Part shown: positions 8,208 to 16,311 of the stretch, piece after piece
How the letters are laid out: the number at the start of each line of letters is the position of its first letter
How positions within the stretch are numbered: position 1 is the first letter of the stretch
From: Lachnospiraceae bacterium
GTDB lineage: Bacteria > Bacillota > Clostridia > Lachnospirales > Lachnospiraceae
Direction of reading: 5' to 3'
Assembly (NCBI GenBank): GCA_030825115.1
Contig: JAPJQL010000003.1
Location: 124,001-188,000, forward strand
DNA: 64,000 bases
Program-made: the position numbers and the translations under genes
Notes under the pieces: model-generated
What the model was told of the DNA's origin: nothing
Databases searched by the model: none
Seen by the model: the letters and a program-made list of their open reading frames with translations, nothing else

Positions 8208-9242
8208 TCAACTCAAATCCGTGAAAAAACAGGCGTCGCCAAAGGAAAAGAAACGATATCCCAGCCTGACTGCCTCTGCATAAGCGTGCATGACATGATC
8301 CCGGCCTGCAAGCGCCGATACCAGCATCACCAGGGTCGACTCCGGCAGATGGAAATTGGTGATCAGGCAGTCGAGGATCTTAAACTGATAACCGGGATAG
8401 ATGAAGATCTCCGTCCAGCCGCTCCCGGCCTTTAAGATCCCATCGCTCCCCGTAGCTGACTCGATCGTCCGGCAGCTCGTAGTCCCCACACAGATGACAC
8501 GTCCGCCTGCCGCCTTGGTGTCGTTGATCTTCTTTGCCTCTTCCTCTTCCACAATATAAAATTCCGAGTGCATGTGATGGTCCAGCACATTTTCCACCTT
8601 GACCGGGCGGAATGTCCCAAGACCCACATGCAGGGTCACATGGGCAATCTTTACCCCCATCTCACCGATCCGGCCCAGCAGTTCTTTCGTAAAATGCAGC
8701 CCTGCCGTCGGCGCTGCCGCGGAGCCGTCGTGTCTGGCATAAACCGTCTGATACCGGTTCTTGTCCTGAAGCTGGTGGGTGATATAGGGCGGCAGCGGCA
8801 TCTGCCCCAGCTGGTCCAGGATCTCTTCGAAAATCCCGTTATAGGAGAACTGAATCAGGCGGTTGCCTTCCTCCACCACGTCGATGACCGTACCCGTCAA
8901 AAGCCCTTCGCCGAACTCGATGACCGTACCCGGCTTACATTTCTTTCCCGGTTTGACCAGCGTTTCCCAGATATCATTTTCTTTTCTCTTTAATAATAAT
9001 ACCTCAATCTTTGCCCTGGTATCCGCCTTCACGCCAAACAGCCTTGCAGGGATCACCCTGGTGTCATTTACCACAAGGCAGTCCCCCGGGCGCAGATAGT
9101 CCACGATATCGCGGAATACCCGGTGTTCTATCTCGCCGGTGTTCTTGTCCATCACCAGCAGCCTGGATGCCGAACGGTCCTCCAGCGGGTCCTGTGCAAT
9201 CAATTCTTCCGGTAAATCAAAATAAAAATCCTTTACATCCAT
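8208..9242 (-). CDS. queA: S-adenosylmethionine:tRNA ribosyltransferase-isomerase
   Basis: A 344-residue QueA, which transfers and isomerises the ribosyl moiety of S-adenosylmethionine onto 7-aminomethyl-7-deazaguanine in tRNA, giving epoxyqueuosine at the wobble base. Family signatures are clear: FYFDLPEELIAQDPL at the start, VNDTRVIPARLFG, PLPPYI, and the APTAGLHFT and LHVGLGTF motifs. The length is standard. It is the first gene of the minus-strand cluster and sits 63 bases before rluF. AGGAGAG precedes the ATG. No other queuosine genes are in the window, so tgt and queG must lie elsewhere. Confidence 0.95.
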   Translation of the reverse strand: MDVKDFYFDLPEELIAQDPLEDRSASRLLVMDKNTGEIEHRVFRDIVDYLRPGDCLVVNDTRVIPARLFGVKADTRAKIEVLLLKRKENDIWETLVKPGKKCKPGTVIEFGEGLLTGTVIDVVEEGNRLIQFSYNGIFEEILDQLGQMPLPPYITHQLQDKNRYQTVYARHDGSAAAPTAGLHFTKELLGRIGEMGVKIAHVTLHVGLGTFRPVKVENVLDHHMHSEFYIVEEEEAKKINDTKAAGGRVICVGTTSCRTIESATGSDGILKAGSGWTEIFIYPGYQFKILDCLITNFHLPESTLVMLVSALAGRDHVMHAYAEAVRLGYRFFSFGDACFFTDLS

Positions 9243-9276
9243 CTTCTCTCCTGCTTTCCATGCTGAATATGTGTGG

Positions 9277-9313
9277 AAAACACTTCCCCGATCAACGTGG
9301 ATACGGGAAAGTG
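9277..9313 (-). terminator. Intrinsic terminator after the membrane protein gene
   Basis: Minus-strand arms CACTTTCCCG (9313-9304) and CGGGGAAGTG (9290-9281) pair over 10 bases and are followed by TTTT. It lies between the membrane protein gene and queA, so queA needs its own promoter or readthrough. Confidence 0.7.
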
Positions 9314-9329
9314 CCTCTTCACTTGTCCA

Positions 9330-10190
9330 TTATTGAACTAACTCATCCTCATCCAGGATCTCAATCTCCAGATCCGGCTCCGGATCATCGTCCACCCAGA
9401 GCGGGGAATCGGAATTTAAGATTCCATATACCTGCTGCAGGTCCGAATCTTCCTCCAGCGCTGCTTTCAGCCTCGTATTCACATCAGCTGCCAGCCGCCG
9501 CACTTCCTCGCTTCTTGCTGCTGCGTCCACATAGGTCAGAACCTCTGCGGGCAAATTGTTGCTGTCCGTCAGCAGATAATTGCCATCTGCATCTTTCTTT
9601 ACATAGCACCACATGATCATCGGCGCACGGTTCTTCACCGACCGGAACTGGATCTCCGCAGTCGTGTAGACCAGCCACGTATCCGAAGTGATCCCCGGCT
9701 TTATATAAGTTGCTATATTCTCAAATCCGGTGACATATTTAGAATTGCTCCTCATCCTGGTCTTTTGTGCCTCAAGCTCCGTCACGGAGATATCGTTCTC
9801 CCCAATCCCATACAGCCGGTTCATCGACACCGCATCCGCAGTTGCCCGCGCATGAAAATACTGCTCCATCAGGCTGAGGATCTCCGGAACGCTGTCCCGC
9901 TCAAAATTTTCCGCCGCAAACGGGTCCCCTGTCTCCGGCTCTTCTGCGGCCTCTGTCCCTTCGCTGACCTCCGGCTCTGTCTCAGGCGCCGCCGTCGTGG
10001 ACATCGTCTCCCCGGTCGTCGTCACCACCTTCGTACTCTCCTTCTCCGGCTCCTTGCGCCCGCAGCGGTCCGCCACTACGATCACCAGGATCAAAATTAT
10101 TACAATCAGCGGAATTCCCAATGCGCCGAGCAATTTCTTCTGGTCGTCATCCCGCCGTGAATTTCTCTGGAATTTCCAGTCATTTTTCAT
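9330..10190 (-). CDS. Single-pass membrane protein with acidic Thr/Glu-rich linker, function unknown
   Basis: A 286-residue protein that I do not recognise by name. A basic N-terminus (1-20) is followed by one membrane helix (about 24-41, ALGIPLIVIILILVIVV), so the bulk is predicted outside. Residues about 50-95 are a low-complexity Thr/Glu/Pro linker. The rest is a globular domain with an alternating pattern like a small NTF2-like or peptidase-associated fold (WLVYTTAEIQFR, then MIMWCYVKKDADGNYLLTD). The C-terminus is very acidic. The start at 10190 is chosen because GGAGG lies upstream and the longer reading frame would run through the tRNA gene on the other strand. A TTGCTT/TAGAAT promoter lies upstream. 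Confidence 0.75.
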   Translation of the reverse strand: MKNDWKFQRNSRRDDDQKKLLGALGIPLIVIILILVIVVADRCGRKEPEKESTKVVTTTGETMSTTAAPETEPEVSEGTEAAEEPETGDPFAAENFERDSVPEILSLMEQYFHARATADAVSMNRLYGIGENDISVTELEAQKTRMRSNSKYVTGFENIATYIKPGITSDTWLVYTTAEIQFRSVKNRAPMIMWCYVKKDADGNYLLTDSNNLPAEVLTYVDAAARSEEVRRLAADVNTRLKAALEEDSDLQQVYGILNSDSPLWVDDDPEPDLEIEILDEDELVQ

Positions 10191-10262
10191 CCTTTTTCCT
10201 CCAAAAAGTTGTCTCCGTCTTATTCTAGCAAAATACAAATTAAAAAGCAATAAAAAAACCTC

Positions 10263-10291
10263 TTGCAAGTTTGAAAAAAATATAGTAAAAT
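10263..10291 (+). promoter_or_regulatory. Promoter of tRNA-Arg
   Basis: TTGCAA (10263-10268) and TAAAAT (10286-10291) are separated by 17 bases. The tRNA begins 9 bases after the -10 element. Confidence 0.75.
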
Positions 10292-10300
10292 AATTGAGAT

Positions 10301-10372
10301 GCGTCTGTAGCTCAGTGGATAGAGCAGTGGCCTCCGGAGCCGCGTGCGGAGGTTCGATTCCTCTCAGACGCA
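10301..10372 (+). tRNA. tRNA-Arg (anticodon CCG)
   Basis: A full cloverleaf can be drawn. The acceptor stem GCGTCTG pairs with CAGACGC (10365-10371), with discriminator A at 10372. The D arm is GCTC/GAGC. The anticodon stem GTGGC/GCCGC encloses loop CTCCGGA with anticodon CCG, which reads CGG. The T arm has loop TTCGATT. CCA is not encoded. A T-run follows immediately and probably ends transcription. Confidence 0.96.
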
Positions 10373-10411
10373 TTTTTTTATTGCCTGAAACTTCTATTTT
10401 ATCTAAAACCC

Positions 10412-10441
10412 TTGCAATCTCCCCATAACCTATACTACAAT
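10412..10441 (+). promoter_or_regulatory. Promoter of the HAD phosphatase gene
   Basis: TTGCAA (10412-10417) and TACAAT (10436-10441) are separated by 18 bases, about 40 bases upstream of the ATG at 10482, which has its own AAAGGGG ribosome site. Confidence 0.6.
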
Positions 10442-10481
10442 AGACTGACAAAAAAGCAGAAATACAAAGGGGAACATAACT

Positions 10482-11138
10482 ATGATAAAAGCAGTGATCT
10501 TTGACATGGACGGCGTCATCATCGACAGCGAGCTGGAATATCTGAAAAAAGACCTGGAGTTTGCCCGGGGCAAAAACCCCTCCGTCAAGTTAGAGGACCT
10601 GTTCGGCATGGTCGGCTCCTCCCGGGAAGACGCATGGAACTGCATGGTACGTGCCGTGGACAATGGCCAGACATGGGAAGAGCTGCGCGACGAATTCCGC
10701 AGTCTCCGGGATGTTTATTCGGAGATGGATTACCGCAGGATATTTCGTCCCCAGATTCCCGGGATTCTGGATTATATCAAGTCCCGGGGACTCCGCCTGG
10801 CCCTCGCCTCCTCCACCCAGATGCCCATCATCCAGCGCGTCTTGACAGAAAATGGCATCGCACACTACTTCGAAGTCGTTGTCAGCGGCTCTCAGTTCAA
10901 GAGGAGCAAGCCTGACCCGGAGATTTACCACTACACCGCAAAGCAGCTTGCCCTGCCGGAATCCGACTGTCTGGTGATCGAAGACTCCACCTTCGGCGTC
11001 ACAGCCGCCAGCCGCGCCGGGATGAAGATTGCCGCCCTGATCGACGACCGCTTTCATTTTGACCAGTCTCTTGCCGACTACCGGATGGAAAATCTGGATG
11101 AGATAAAAATAATTATAAAAACTTTATTAAATGGGTAA
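10482..11138 (+). CDS. HAD family hydrolase, beta-phosphoglucomutase-like
   Basis: A 218-residue cytoplasmic HAD-superfamily enzyme. Motif I is FDMDGVIIDSE (nucleophile and acid Asp), motif II is the Ser in LALASST, motif III is the Lys in KRSKPDPEIY, and motif IV is VIEDSTFGVTAA. The helical cap between motifs I and II and the KPDPE and EDS motifs are typical of the beta-phosphoglucomutase/sugar-phosphatase subgroup. The physiological substrate cannot be inferred. The gene follows tRNA-Arg with its own promoter. It ends about 80 bases before the rubredoxin gene, which also has its own promoter. Confidence 0.85.
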   Translation: MIKAVIFDMDGVIIDSELEYLKKDLEFARGKNPSVKLEDLFGMVGSSREDAWNCMVRAVDNGQTWEELRDEFRSLRDVYSEMDYRRIFRPQIPGILDYIKSRGLRLALASSTQMPIIQRVLTENGIAHYFEVVVSGSQFKRSKPDPEIYHYTAKQLALPESDCLVIEDSTFGVTAASRAGMKIAALIDDRFHFDQSLADYRMENLDEIKIIIKTLLNG

Positions 11139-11146
11139 AATACTAC

Positions 11147-11197
11147 TTGATTTTTCTTATCATATCGTGTATATTAATGATAACGATAATTATTATT
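11147..11197 (+). promoter_or_regulatory. Rubredoxin promoter with Fur-like box
   Basis: TTGATT (11147-11152) and TATATT (11170-11175) are spaced by 17 bases. Directly downstream, at 11179-11197, lies GATAACGATAATTATTATT, which matches the classical 19-base Fur consensus GATAATGATAATCATTATC at 16 of 19 positions. A repressor bound there would cover the expected start of transcription. PerR, a Fur relative with a similar AT-rich site, is an alternative. This is read directly from sequence; the regulator is inferred. Confidence 0.7.
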
Positions 11198-11219
11198 GTT
11201 TTGAAAGGAGAATAACAAA

Positions 11220-11384
11220 ATGCAGAAATATCTTTGTGAACCATGTGGCTATATATATAACCCTGAGGAGGGCGATCCGGATGGCGGTATCGCACCTGGA
11301 ACAGCATTTGAGGATATTCCGGAGGATTGGGTATGCCCGCTCTGCGGACTCAGCAAAGACGCATTTGTGCCAGTTGAGGCATAA
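11220..11384 (+). CDS. Rubredoxin
   Basis: A 54-residue one-iron electron carrier. Two CxxC-type knuckles bind iron: C6/C9 (LCEPCGYIYNPEEGDP) and C39/C42 (WVCPLCGLSKDAF). The central GIAPGTAFEDIPEDW loop is the classic rubredoxin core, and the length is typical. GGAG lies upstream of the ATG at 11220. It acts in the cytoplasm, typically passing electrons to flavodiiron proteins, rubrerythrins or superoxide reductase. The flavodiiron protein earlier in this window has its own fused rubredoxin domain, so this free one probably serves other acceptors. Its promoter carries a Fur-like box, and a terminator follows. Confidence 0.95.
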   Translation: MQKYLCEPCGYIYNPEEGDPDGGIAPGTAFEDIPEDWVCPLCGLSKDAFVPVEA

Positions 11385-11403
11385 GCTGTAGGAAATGACA
11401 AAA

Positions 11404-11450
11404 GCGGCACCGAAAGGCGGAATATATTTCTGGCCTCCGGTGTCGTTTTT
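11404..11450 (+). terminator. Terminator after rubredoxin
   Basis: GCGGCACCG (11404-11412) pairs with CGGTGTCGT (11438-11446) with two G-T pairs, and is followed by TTTTT. Confidence 0.65.
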
Positions 11451-11529
11451 CTTGTCAGGCATCAAGGCGGTCCTGCTGCCGCACGCAGCCTGACATTCCA
11501 CCAAACAACGATCCAGAAAGGCGGATTCT

Positions 11530-12006
11530 ATGACAGAACATACCCATAAAAACGATACACACGAGGATGCATTAAATGAAATCATCGGGTACTACGGCTC
11601 CCAGTCCGATGCCAAAAACCAGGAAAATCTGGTCGCCATGCTCCGGGAGATCCAGGAACTGCTCGGCTGCATCCCTGAGGATGTCCAGGAGGATATCGCT
11701 ACTGCCCTCTCACTGAAACCGATTGTGATCCGGCAGTTGATCAAACTGTTTCCCAGCCTCACATCCTCCCCGCGCCGCCACAAGATCACGGTCTGTACCG
11801 GTCCGGCATGCAGCGCGGCCCAGTCCGGCCTCCTGCTCGAGACCCTGCGGGAAGCCATCCGCAGCAAACCCTTTACCTTAAACGTCAAAAACTGCCTGAA
11901 GCAGTGCAGGACCGCTCCCAATCTGCGGATCGACGACGACCTGTATGCTTCGGTAAAACCAGAAGAGATACCGGGGATTTTGAGCCATTATACAAATCCC
12001 CGGTGA
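11530..12006 (+). CDS. NuoE-like [2Fe-2S] thioredoxin-fold protein
   Basis: A 158-residue protein of the NuoE/HydC (24-kDa subunit) family. A helical N-terminus (about 15-75) is followed by a thioredoxin-like domain carrying the four cluster cysteines: C89 and C94 (CTGPAC, spacing CX4C), and C122 and C126 (NCLKQCRTAP, spacing CX3C). In NADH dehydrogenases, NADP-reducing and bifurcating hydrogenases and formate dehydrogenases this subunit passes electrons next to an FMN/NADH subunit. Here no nuoF or hydB partner is adjacent: the next gene, uvrA, is convergent. It is therefore an orphan subunit whose partner is encoded elsewhere, or a free ferredoxin-like protein. Confidence 0.82.
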   Translation: MTEHTHKNDTHEDALNEIIGYYGSQSDAKNQENLVAMLREIQELLGCIPEDVQEDIATALSLKPIVIRQLIKLFPSLTSSPRRHKITVCTGPACSAAQSGLLLETLREAIRSKPFTLNVKNCLKQCRTAPNLRIDDDLYASVKPEEIPGILSHYTNPR

Positions 12007-12023
12007 TTTCCGGCAATCTAACC

Positions 12024-14849
12024 TCACTCCAGATATTTCTTCACATACTGTCCGGTATAAGACACCGGATTCCCGGCCACTTCTTCCGGCGTACCCTGTG
12101 CAATGACCGTCCCGCCCTTGTCGCCGCCTTCCGGTCCGATATCGATGATATAATCCGCAGTCTTTATCACATCCAGGTTGTGTTCAATCACCACCACGGT
12201 ATTCCCGCCTTCCGACAGCTTACGCAGGATATCCACCAGCTTGTGCACATCCGCAAAATGAAGTCCCGTCGTCGGCTCGTCCAGGATATAGATCGTCTTA
12301 CCGGTTCCTCTCCGGCTCAGCTCCGTCGCCAGCTTGATCCTCTGGGCCTCGCCGCCGGACAGCTCCGTAGACGGCTGGCCGAGACGGATGTAGGAAAGCC
12401 CGACCTCATAGAGCGTAGATATCTTCCTGTAGATCGACGGCACATTCTCAAAGAAATGCATCGCCTCTTCCACCGTCATATTCAGCACGTCATAGATGTT
12501 CTTTCCCTTGTACTTTACATCCAGGGTTTCCCTGTTGTACCGTTTTCCGCCGCAGACCTCGCAGGGCACATACACGTCCGGCAGAAAGTGCATCTCGATC
12601 TTGATGATCCCATCGCCGCTGCAGGCCTCGCAGCGCCCGCCTTTTACGTTGAAGCTGAACCGTCCCTTGGCATAGCCTTTTGCCTTGGCATCAGGGGTTG
12701 CCGCAAACAGATCGCGGATCATGTCAAATACCCCGGTATACGTAGCCGGGTTGGACCGCGGTGTCCTTCCGATCGGAGACTGGTCGATGGCGATGATCTT
12801 GTCCAGCTGCTCTGTGCCTTCCAGCTTTTTAAACTTGCCCGGTATCGTCCTCGCCCGGTTCAGCTTTTTCGCCAGCGCCTTATAGACAATCTCATTTACC
12901 AGGGAACTCTTGCCGGAGCCGGATACCCCTGTCACGCAGGTCATCACGCCGAGAGGGAAGGTCACATCGATATTCTTTAAGTTGTTCTCTGCCGCCCCGC
13001 GTACCGTCAGATAACCGGTCGGCTGCCGCCGCTCCTTCGGCACCGGGATCTTCATCCGGCCACTCAGATACGCGCCCGTGATCGAATCCTTACACTTCAT
13101 GATCTGCTTTGCCGTGCCGACAGCGACTACCTTGCCGCCATGCTCTCCCGCTCCCGGACCGATATCCACGATACAGTCGGCTGCCATCATGGTGTCTTCA
13201 TCATGCTCCACGACCAGCACCGTGTTGCCCAGATCGCGCAGGTGCAGAAGGGTTCCTAACAGCTTGTCGTTGTCCCGCTGGTGCAGACCGATACTCGGCT
13301 CATCCAGGATATAGGCCACGCCCACCAGACCGGAACCGATCTGGGTCGCAAGCCGGATCCTCTGGGCCTCGCCGCCAGACAACGTACCGGTGGCTCGGGA
13401 CAGGGAGAGATAATCCAGCCCTACATTGATCAGGAAATCGATCCTCGCCTTAATCTCCTTTAAAATCTGGGCGCCGATCGCCTCCTGCATCGGAGTCAGC
13501 TTCAGTTCCTCCAGAAATTCCCGGAATTTTACGATCGACATGTTCGTGGCTTCATAGATATTCTTATCCCCGACAGTAACTGCAAGGGAACTCTGCTTCA
13601 ACCTCTGTCCGCCGCACAGGGAACATGGAGTGATCCGCATAAACGTCTCGTACTCAGCCTTGGATGCCTCAGAAAATGTCTCCCGGTAACGGCGCTCCAC
13701 GTTCTTGAGCAGTCCTTCGAACGCCACATCGTAGATTCCCTCTCCCCGCTGGCCGCGGTAATAGACCTTCACTTCCTTCCCATTGGTACCGTGGATCAGG
13801 ACGTCATGGATTTTCTTCGGGTAATCCTCAAACGGCGTATCGAGGCTAAATTGATACTCCTTCGCCAATGCATCCAGGATTGCCCTGGTATAGCTGCTCT
13901 TATCCGTGCACGACTGCCATCCCATCACCACGATCGCACCGTCCGCAATGCTGAGGCTCTTGTCCGGTATCATCAGATCCTCGTCAAACTCCATCTTGTA
14001 CCCCAGACCGAAACAGTCCGGACATGCGCCGAACGGGTTGTTGAAGGAGAAGCTTCTCGGCTCGACTTCCTCGATGCTGATCCCGCAGTCCGGGCAGGAA
14101 AAGCTCTGGCTGAAATGAAGCTCCTCCCCGTCTATCACATTCACCGCCATCAGGCCGCCGCCCAGTTCCATGACCGTCTCGATGGAATCGCTCAGCCGCC
14201 GCTCAATCCCCGCTTTCACGACCAGGCGGTCCACCACGATCTCAATATAGTGCTTCACGTTCTTGTCCAGCTTGATATCTTCCGAAAGCTCGTACAGGTT
14301 TCCGTCGATCCGAACCCGCACATAACCGCTCCTGCGGGCATGGTCCAGGACCTTCACATGCTCGCCCTTTCTGCCGCGGACCACCGGCGCCAGAAGCTGG
14401 ATCTTCGTCCGCTCCGGCAGCTCCATGATCTGATCCACCATCTGGTCCACCGTCTGCTTCCTGATCTCCTTTCCGCACTTCGGACAGTGCGGGATGCCGA
14501 TACGCGCGTACAACAGACGCATATAATCATAAATCTCCGTCACGGTTCCCACAGTGGAGCGCGGGTTCCGGTTCGTGGACTTCTGGTCGATGGAGATCGC
14601 GGGAGACAGCCCTTCGATGCTCTCCACATCCGGCTTCTCCATCTGTCCAAGGAACTGGCGCGCATACGATGACAGCGACTCCATATAGCGCCGCTGCCCT
14701 TCCGCATAGATGGTATCAAACGCCAGGGAAGACTTTCCCGAACCGCTTAACCCGGTCAGGACCACCAGTTCATTCCGCGGGATGTCCACGGATATATTCT
14801 TTAAATTGTGCTCATTCGCACCTCTGATCTTGATATACTGCTTTGCCAT
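12024..14849 (-). CDS. uvrA: Excinuclease ABC subunit A
   Basis: A 941-residue UvrA, the damage-recognition ATPase of nucleotide excision repair, working with UvrB and UvrC in the cytoplasm. Both ATP sites are present: first P-loop GLSGSGKSSLAF near residue 33, second GVSGSGKSSL in the C-terminal half, with two signatures of the type LSGGEAQRI and DEPSIGLH/DEPTTGLH. Zinc modules appear as CPKCGKE, CPDCG...CPDCFG and CEACSGDG...CEVCGG. The length is normal. uvrB and uvrC are not neighbours. A promoter with a LexA-type box lies about 50-90 bases upstream, so the gene should be induced by DNA damage. Confidence 0.97.
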   Translation of the reverse strand: MAKQYIKIRGANEHNLKNISVDIPRNELVVLTGLSGSGKSSLAFDTIYAEGQRRYMESLSSYARQFLGQMEKPDVESIEGLSPAISIDQKSTNRNPRSTVGTVTEIYDYMRLLYARIGIPHCPKCGKEIRKQTVDQMVDQIMELPERTKIQLLAPVVRGRKGEHVKVLDHARRSGYVRVRIDGNLYELSEDIKLDKNVKHYIEIVVDRLVVKAGIERRLSDSIETVMELGGGLMAVNVIDGEELHFSQSFSCPDCGISIEEVEPRSFSFNNPFGACPDCFGLGYKMEFDEDLMIPDKSLSIADGAIVVMGWQSCTDKSSYTRAILDALAKEYQFSLDTPFEDYPKKIHDVLIHGTNGKEVKVYYRGQRGEGIYDVAFEGLLKNVERRYRETFSEASKAEYETFMRITPCSLCGGQRLKQSSLAVTVGDKNIYEATNMSIVKFREFLEELKLTPMQEAIGAQILKEIKARIDFLINVGLDYLSLSRATGTLSGGEAQRIRLATQIGSGLVGVAYILDEPSIGLHQRDNDKLLGTLLHLRDLGNTVLVVEHDEDTMMAADCIVDIGPGAGEHGGKVVAVGTAKQIMKCKDSITGAYLSGRMKIPVPKERRQPTGYLTVRGAAENNLKNIDVTFPLGVMTCVTGVSGSGKSSLVNEIVYKALAKKLNRARTIPGKFKKLEGTEQLDKIIAIDQSPIGRTPRSNPATYTGVFDMIRDLFAATPDAKAKGYAKGRFSFNVKGGRCEACSGDGIIKIEMHFLPDVYVPCEVCGGKRYNRETLDVKYKGKNIYDVLNMTVEEAMHFFENVPSIYRKISTLYEVGLSYIRLGQPSTELSGGEAQRIKLATELSRRGTGKTIYILDEPTTGLHFADVHKLVDILRKLSEGGNTVVVIEHNLDVIKTADYIIDIGPEGGDKGGTVIAQGTPEEVAGNPVSYTGQYVKKYLE

Positions 14850-14897
14850 GAATATGCCTTTCTGAATCTCAAATCCTTGTCGATGATAGTCAGGTTC

Positions 14898-14937
14898 ATT
14901 TTATCACAATCCTGCGTCTTTTGCAAACATTTGTTCG
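14898..14937 (-). promoter_or_regulatory. uvrA promoter with LexA (SOS) box
   Basis: On the minus strand TTGCAA (14926-14921) and TAAAAT (14903-14898) are spaced by 17 bases. CGAACAAATGTTTG (14937-14924) fits the Gram-positive LexA box CGAAC-N4-GTTYG and overlaps the -35 element. LexA binding would block the promoter. The motif is seen; the regulation is inferred from known uvrA control in Firmicutes. Confidence 0.8.
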
Positions 14938-15000
14938 GGTGCTGCCGCAAATTTTTTCAGGAAGTTCTGTGAGTTTCTTCCATCTTGCCAAAAATGTAAC

Positions 15001-15029
15001 TTTACTTCTCCATGCGGGTATCTTACAAT
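15001..15029 (+). promoter_or_regulatory. Promoter of the acyltransferase gene
   Basis: TTTACT (15001-15006) and TACAAT (15024-15029) are separated by 17 bases, upstream of the ATG at 15072. Confidence 0.6.
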
Positions 15030-15071
15030 AAAGAATAACAAACTACTTACAGATATCACGAGAGGATTTTT

Positions 15072-16256
15072 ATGACAATACCAGTAAAACCGACAGAACC
15101 TTCATCAAGTCCCTGCATTCCGCAGTATTCCCGGCAGGACCGGCAGCAGCCTGCTCTCCTGACAGGGCGCAGCCTGCCTTTAGACCTGTTAAAAGCCTTT
15201 GCGATCCTGATGGTCATCTTTTACCACAATGGACAGCTGGACCCGGGCAGCGTGGCGGACAATCTTTTGATGATGCTTCCCAACGCCGCCGTCCCCTGCT
15301 TTTTCATGGCGTCCGGCGCGGTCTTTTTCCATCGGTCTTTTGACATGCAGAAGCATCTTCGCAGAATGGTGCGGTTCTACCTAACGGTCGTCGCATGGAA
15401 GCTCATCTATCTGGCGCTCTACTGGCATTGGGGAGCGCCGGTAAACGGCTCTCTGCGCGCGCTGATGTCCTACCTGCTGCTGTTTCAGCACCTGGACGGA
15501 GTGGGCACGGCGCACTTCTGGTTTATGGATGCGATGCTGACGGTGATGTTTGTGTCGCCGGTGCTGTACCTCTGCTATCATAACAAAGATACCGATCCGG
15601 CACACAGCCGCATATCACTGCCCGGACACAGCCAGCTTCTCTTATTTTTGCTTGCAGTCCTGGTGATGTTCAATCAGCTTCCCGCAGTCGGAAACCTGGC
15701 GGCCCGCGTCGTCTCACTGATGACGGGCAAACCGGAGTGGAACATCTCCCCCCTGGGAGAAGTCAATCCGTTCAGCTTCCGTTACTCCAACTACTTTACC
15801 TACTACCTCCTTGGCGCACTGCTGATGGAGTACAGGGAAAAAATCTCAAAGCGGATGTCAGCCGCCCTGATCCTTGCAGGGACAGTCGGGCTGTTGTGCG
15901 CCAAGTATGTCCAGACCGGCTCGTTTCTGTGGAACGGCATCTATCTCGAAAACGGTTACTACTGGTTTTCAACGATGATCCTGTCTGCAGGCCTCTTTCT
16001 GTTCTTTACGCGCCTGGATATCAGAGAACACACGATTGCCTCTTGGATTGCAGCCCATGTGGGGGCGTCTACCATGGGGATATTTTATCTGCACATCCCG
16101 CTGATCTTCGTCCTGGCTCCTGCCCTGTTTGCAAGGCTTCAGCCCTGCAATGGATGGCTGGTAAACCTGGCGGAATCCTGTCTGGTCATCCTCCTTTCCC
16201 TTCCCATCATATGGGCAGGACGAAAGCTCCCCGTCATACGGAATCTGTTTGGCTGA
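15072..16256 (+). CDS. Membrane acyltransferase family protein (Acyl_transf_3)
   Basis: A 394-residue integral membrane protein with about ten hydrophobic segments. A soluble N-terminal stretch of about 38 residues comes first. The core opens with LPLDLLKAFAILMVIFYHN, the family signature: an RxxD-like start followed by the His that serves as proposed catalytic base. MASGAVFFHR and a later LGALLMEYREK loop also fit. Such enzymes transfer acetyl or other acyl groups to cell-surface sugars, peptidoglycan, teichoic acids or exported metabolites. No sugar or envelope genes lie next to it, so the acceptor is unknown. It has its own promoter and converges on tag across a hairpin. Confidence 0.82.
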   Translation: MTIPVKPTEPSSSPCIPQYSRQDRQQPALLTGRSLPLDLLKAFAILMVIFYHNGQLDPGSVADNLLMMLPNAAVPCFFMASGAVFFHRSFDMQKHLRRMVRFYLTVVAWKLIYLALYWHWGAPVNGSLRALMSYLLLFQHLDGVGTAHFWFMDAMLTVMFVSPVLYLCYHNKDTDPAHSRISLPGHSQLLLFLLAVLVMFNQLPAVGNLAARVVSLMTGKPEWNISPLGEVNPFSFRYSNYFTYYLLGALLMEYREKISKRMSAALILAGTVGLLCAKYVQTGSFLWNGIYLENGYYWFSTMILSAGLFLFFTRLDIREHTIASWIAAHVGASTMGIFYLHIPLIFVLAPALFARLQPCNGWLVNLAESCLVILLSLPIIWAGRKLPVIRNLFG

Positions 16257-16269
16257 CAGAAACCAAAAC

Positions 16270-16301
16270 GGTGCTGCCGCATTGATCCATGCAGCAGCAC
16301 C
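16270..16301 (-). terminator. Hairpin terminator between the acyltransferase gene and tag
   Basis: GGTGCTGC (16270-16277) pairs with GCAGCACC (16294-16301). The minus-strand side continues with GTTTTGG, favouring termination of tag. Confidence 0.6.
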
Positions 16302-16311
16302 CATCTTATCA

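Noticed and set aside
10191..10451. Upstream extension of the membrane protein frame through the tRNA-Arg region
   Set aside because: The extended residues are just the antisense of the tRNA gene (RGIEPPHAAPEATALSTELQ). The ATG at 10190 has a proper ribosome site.
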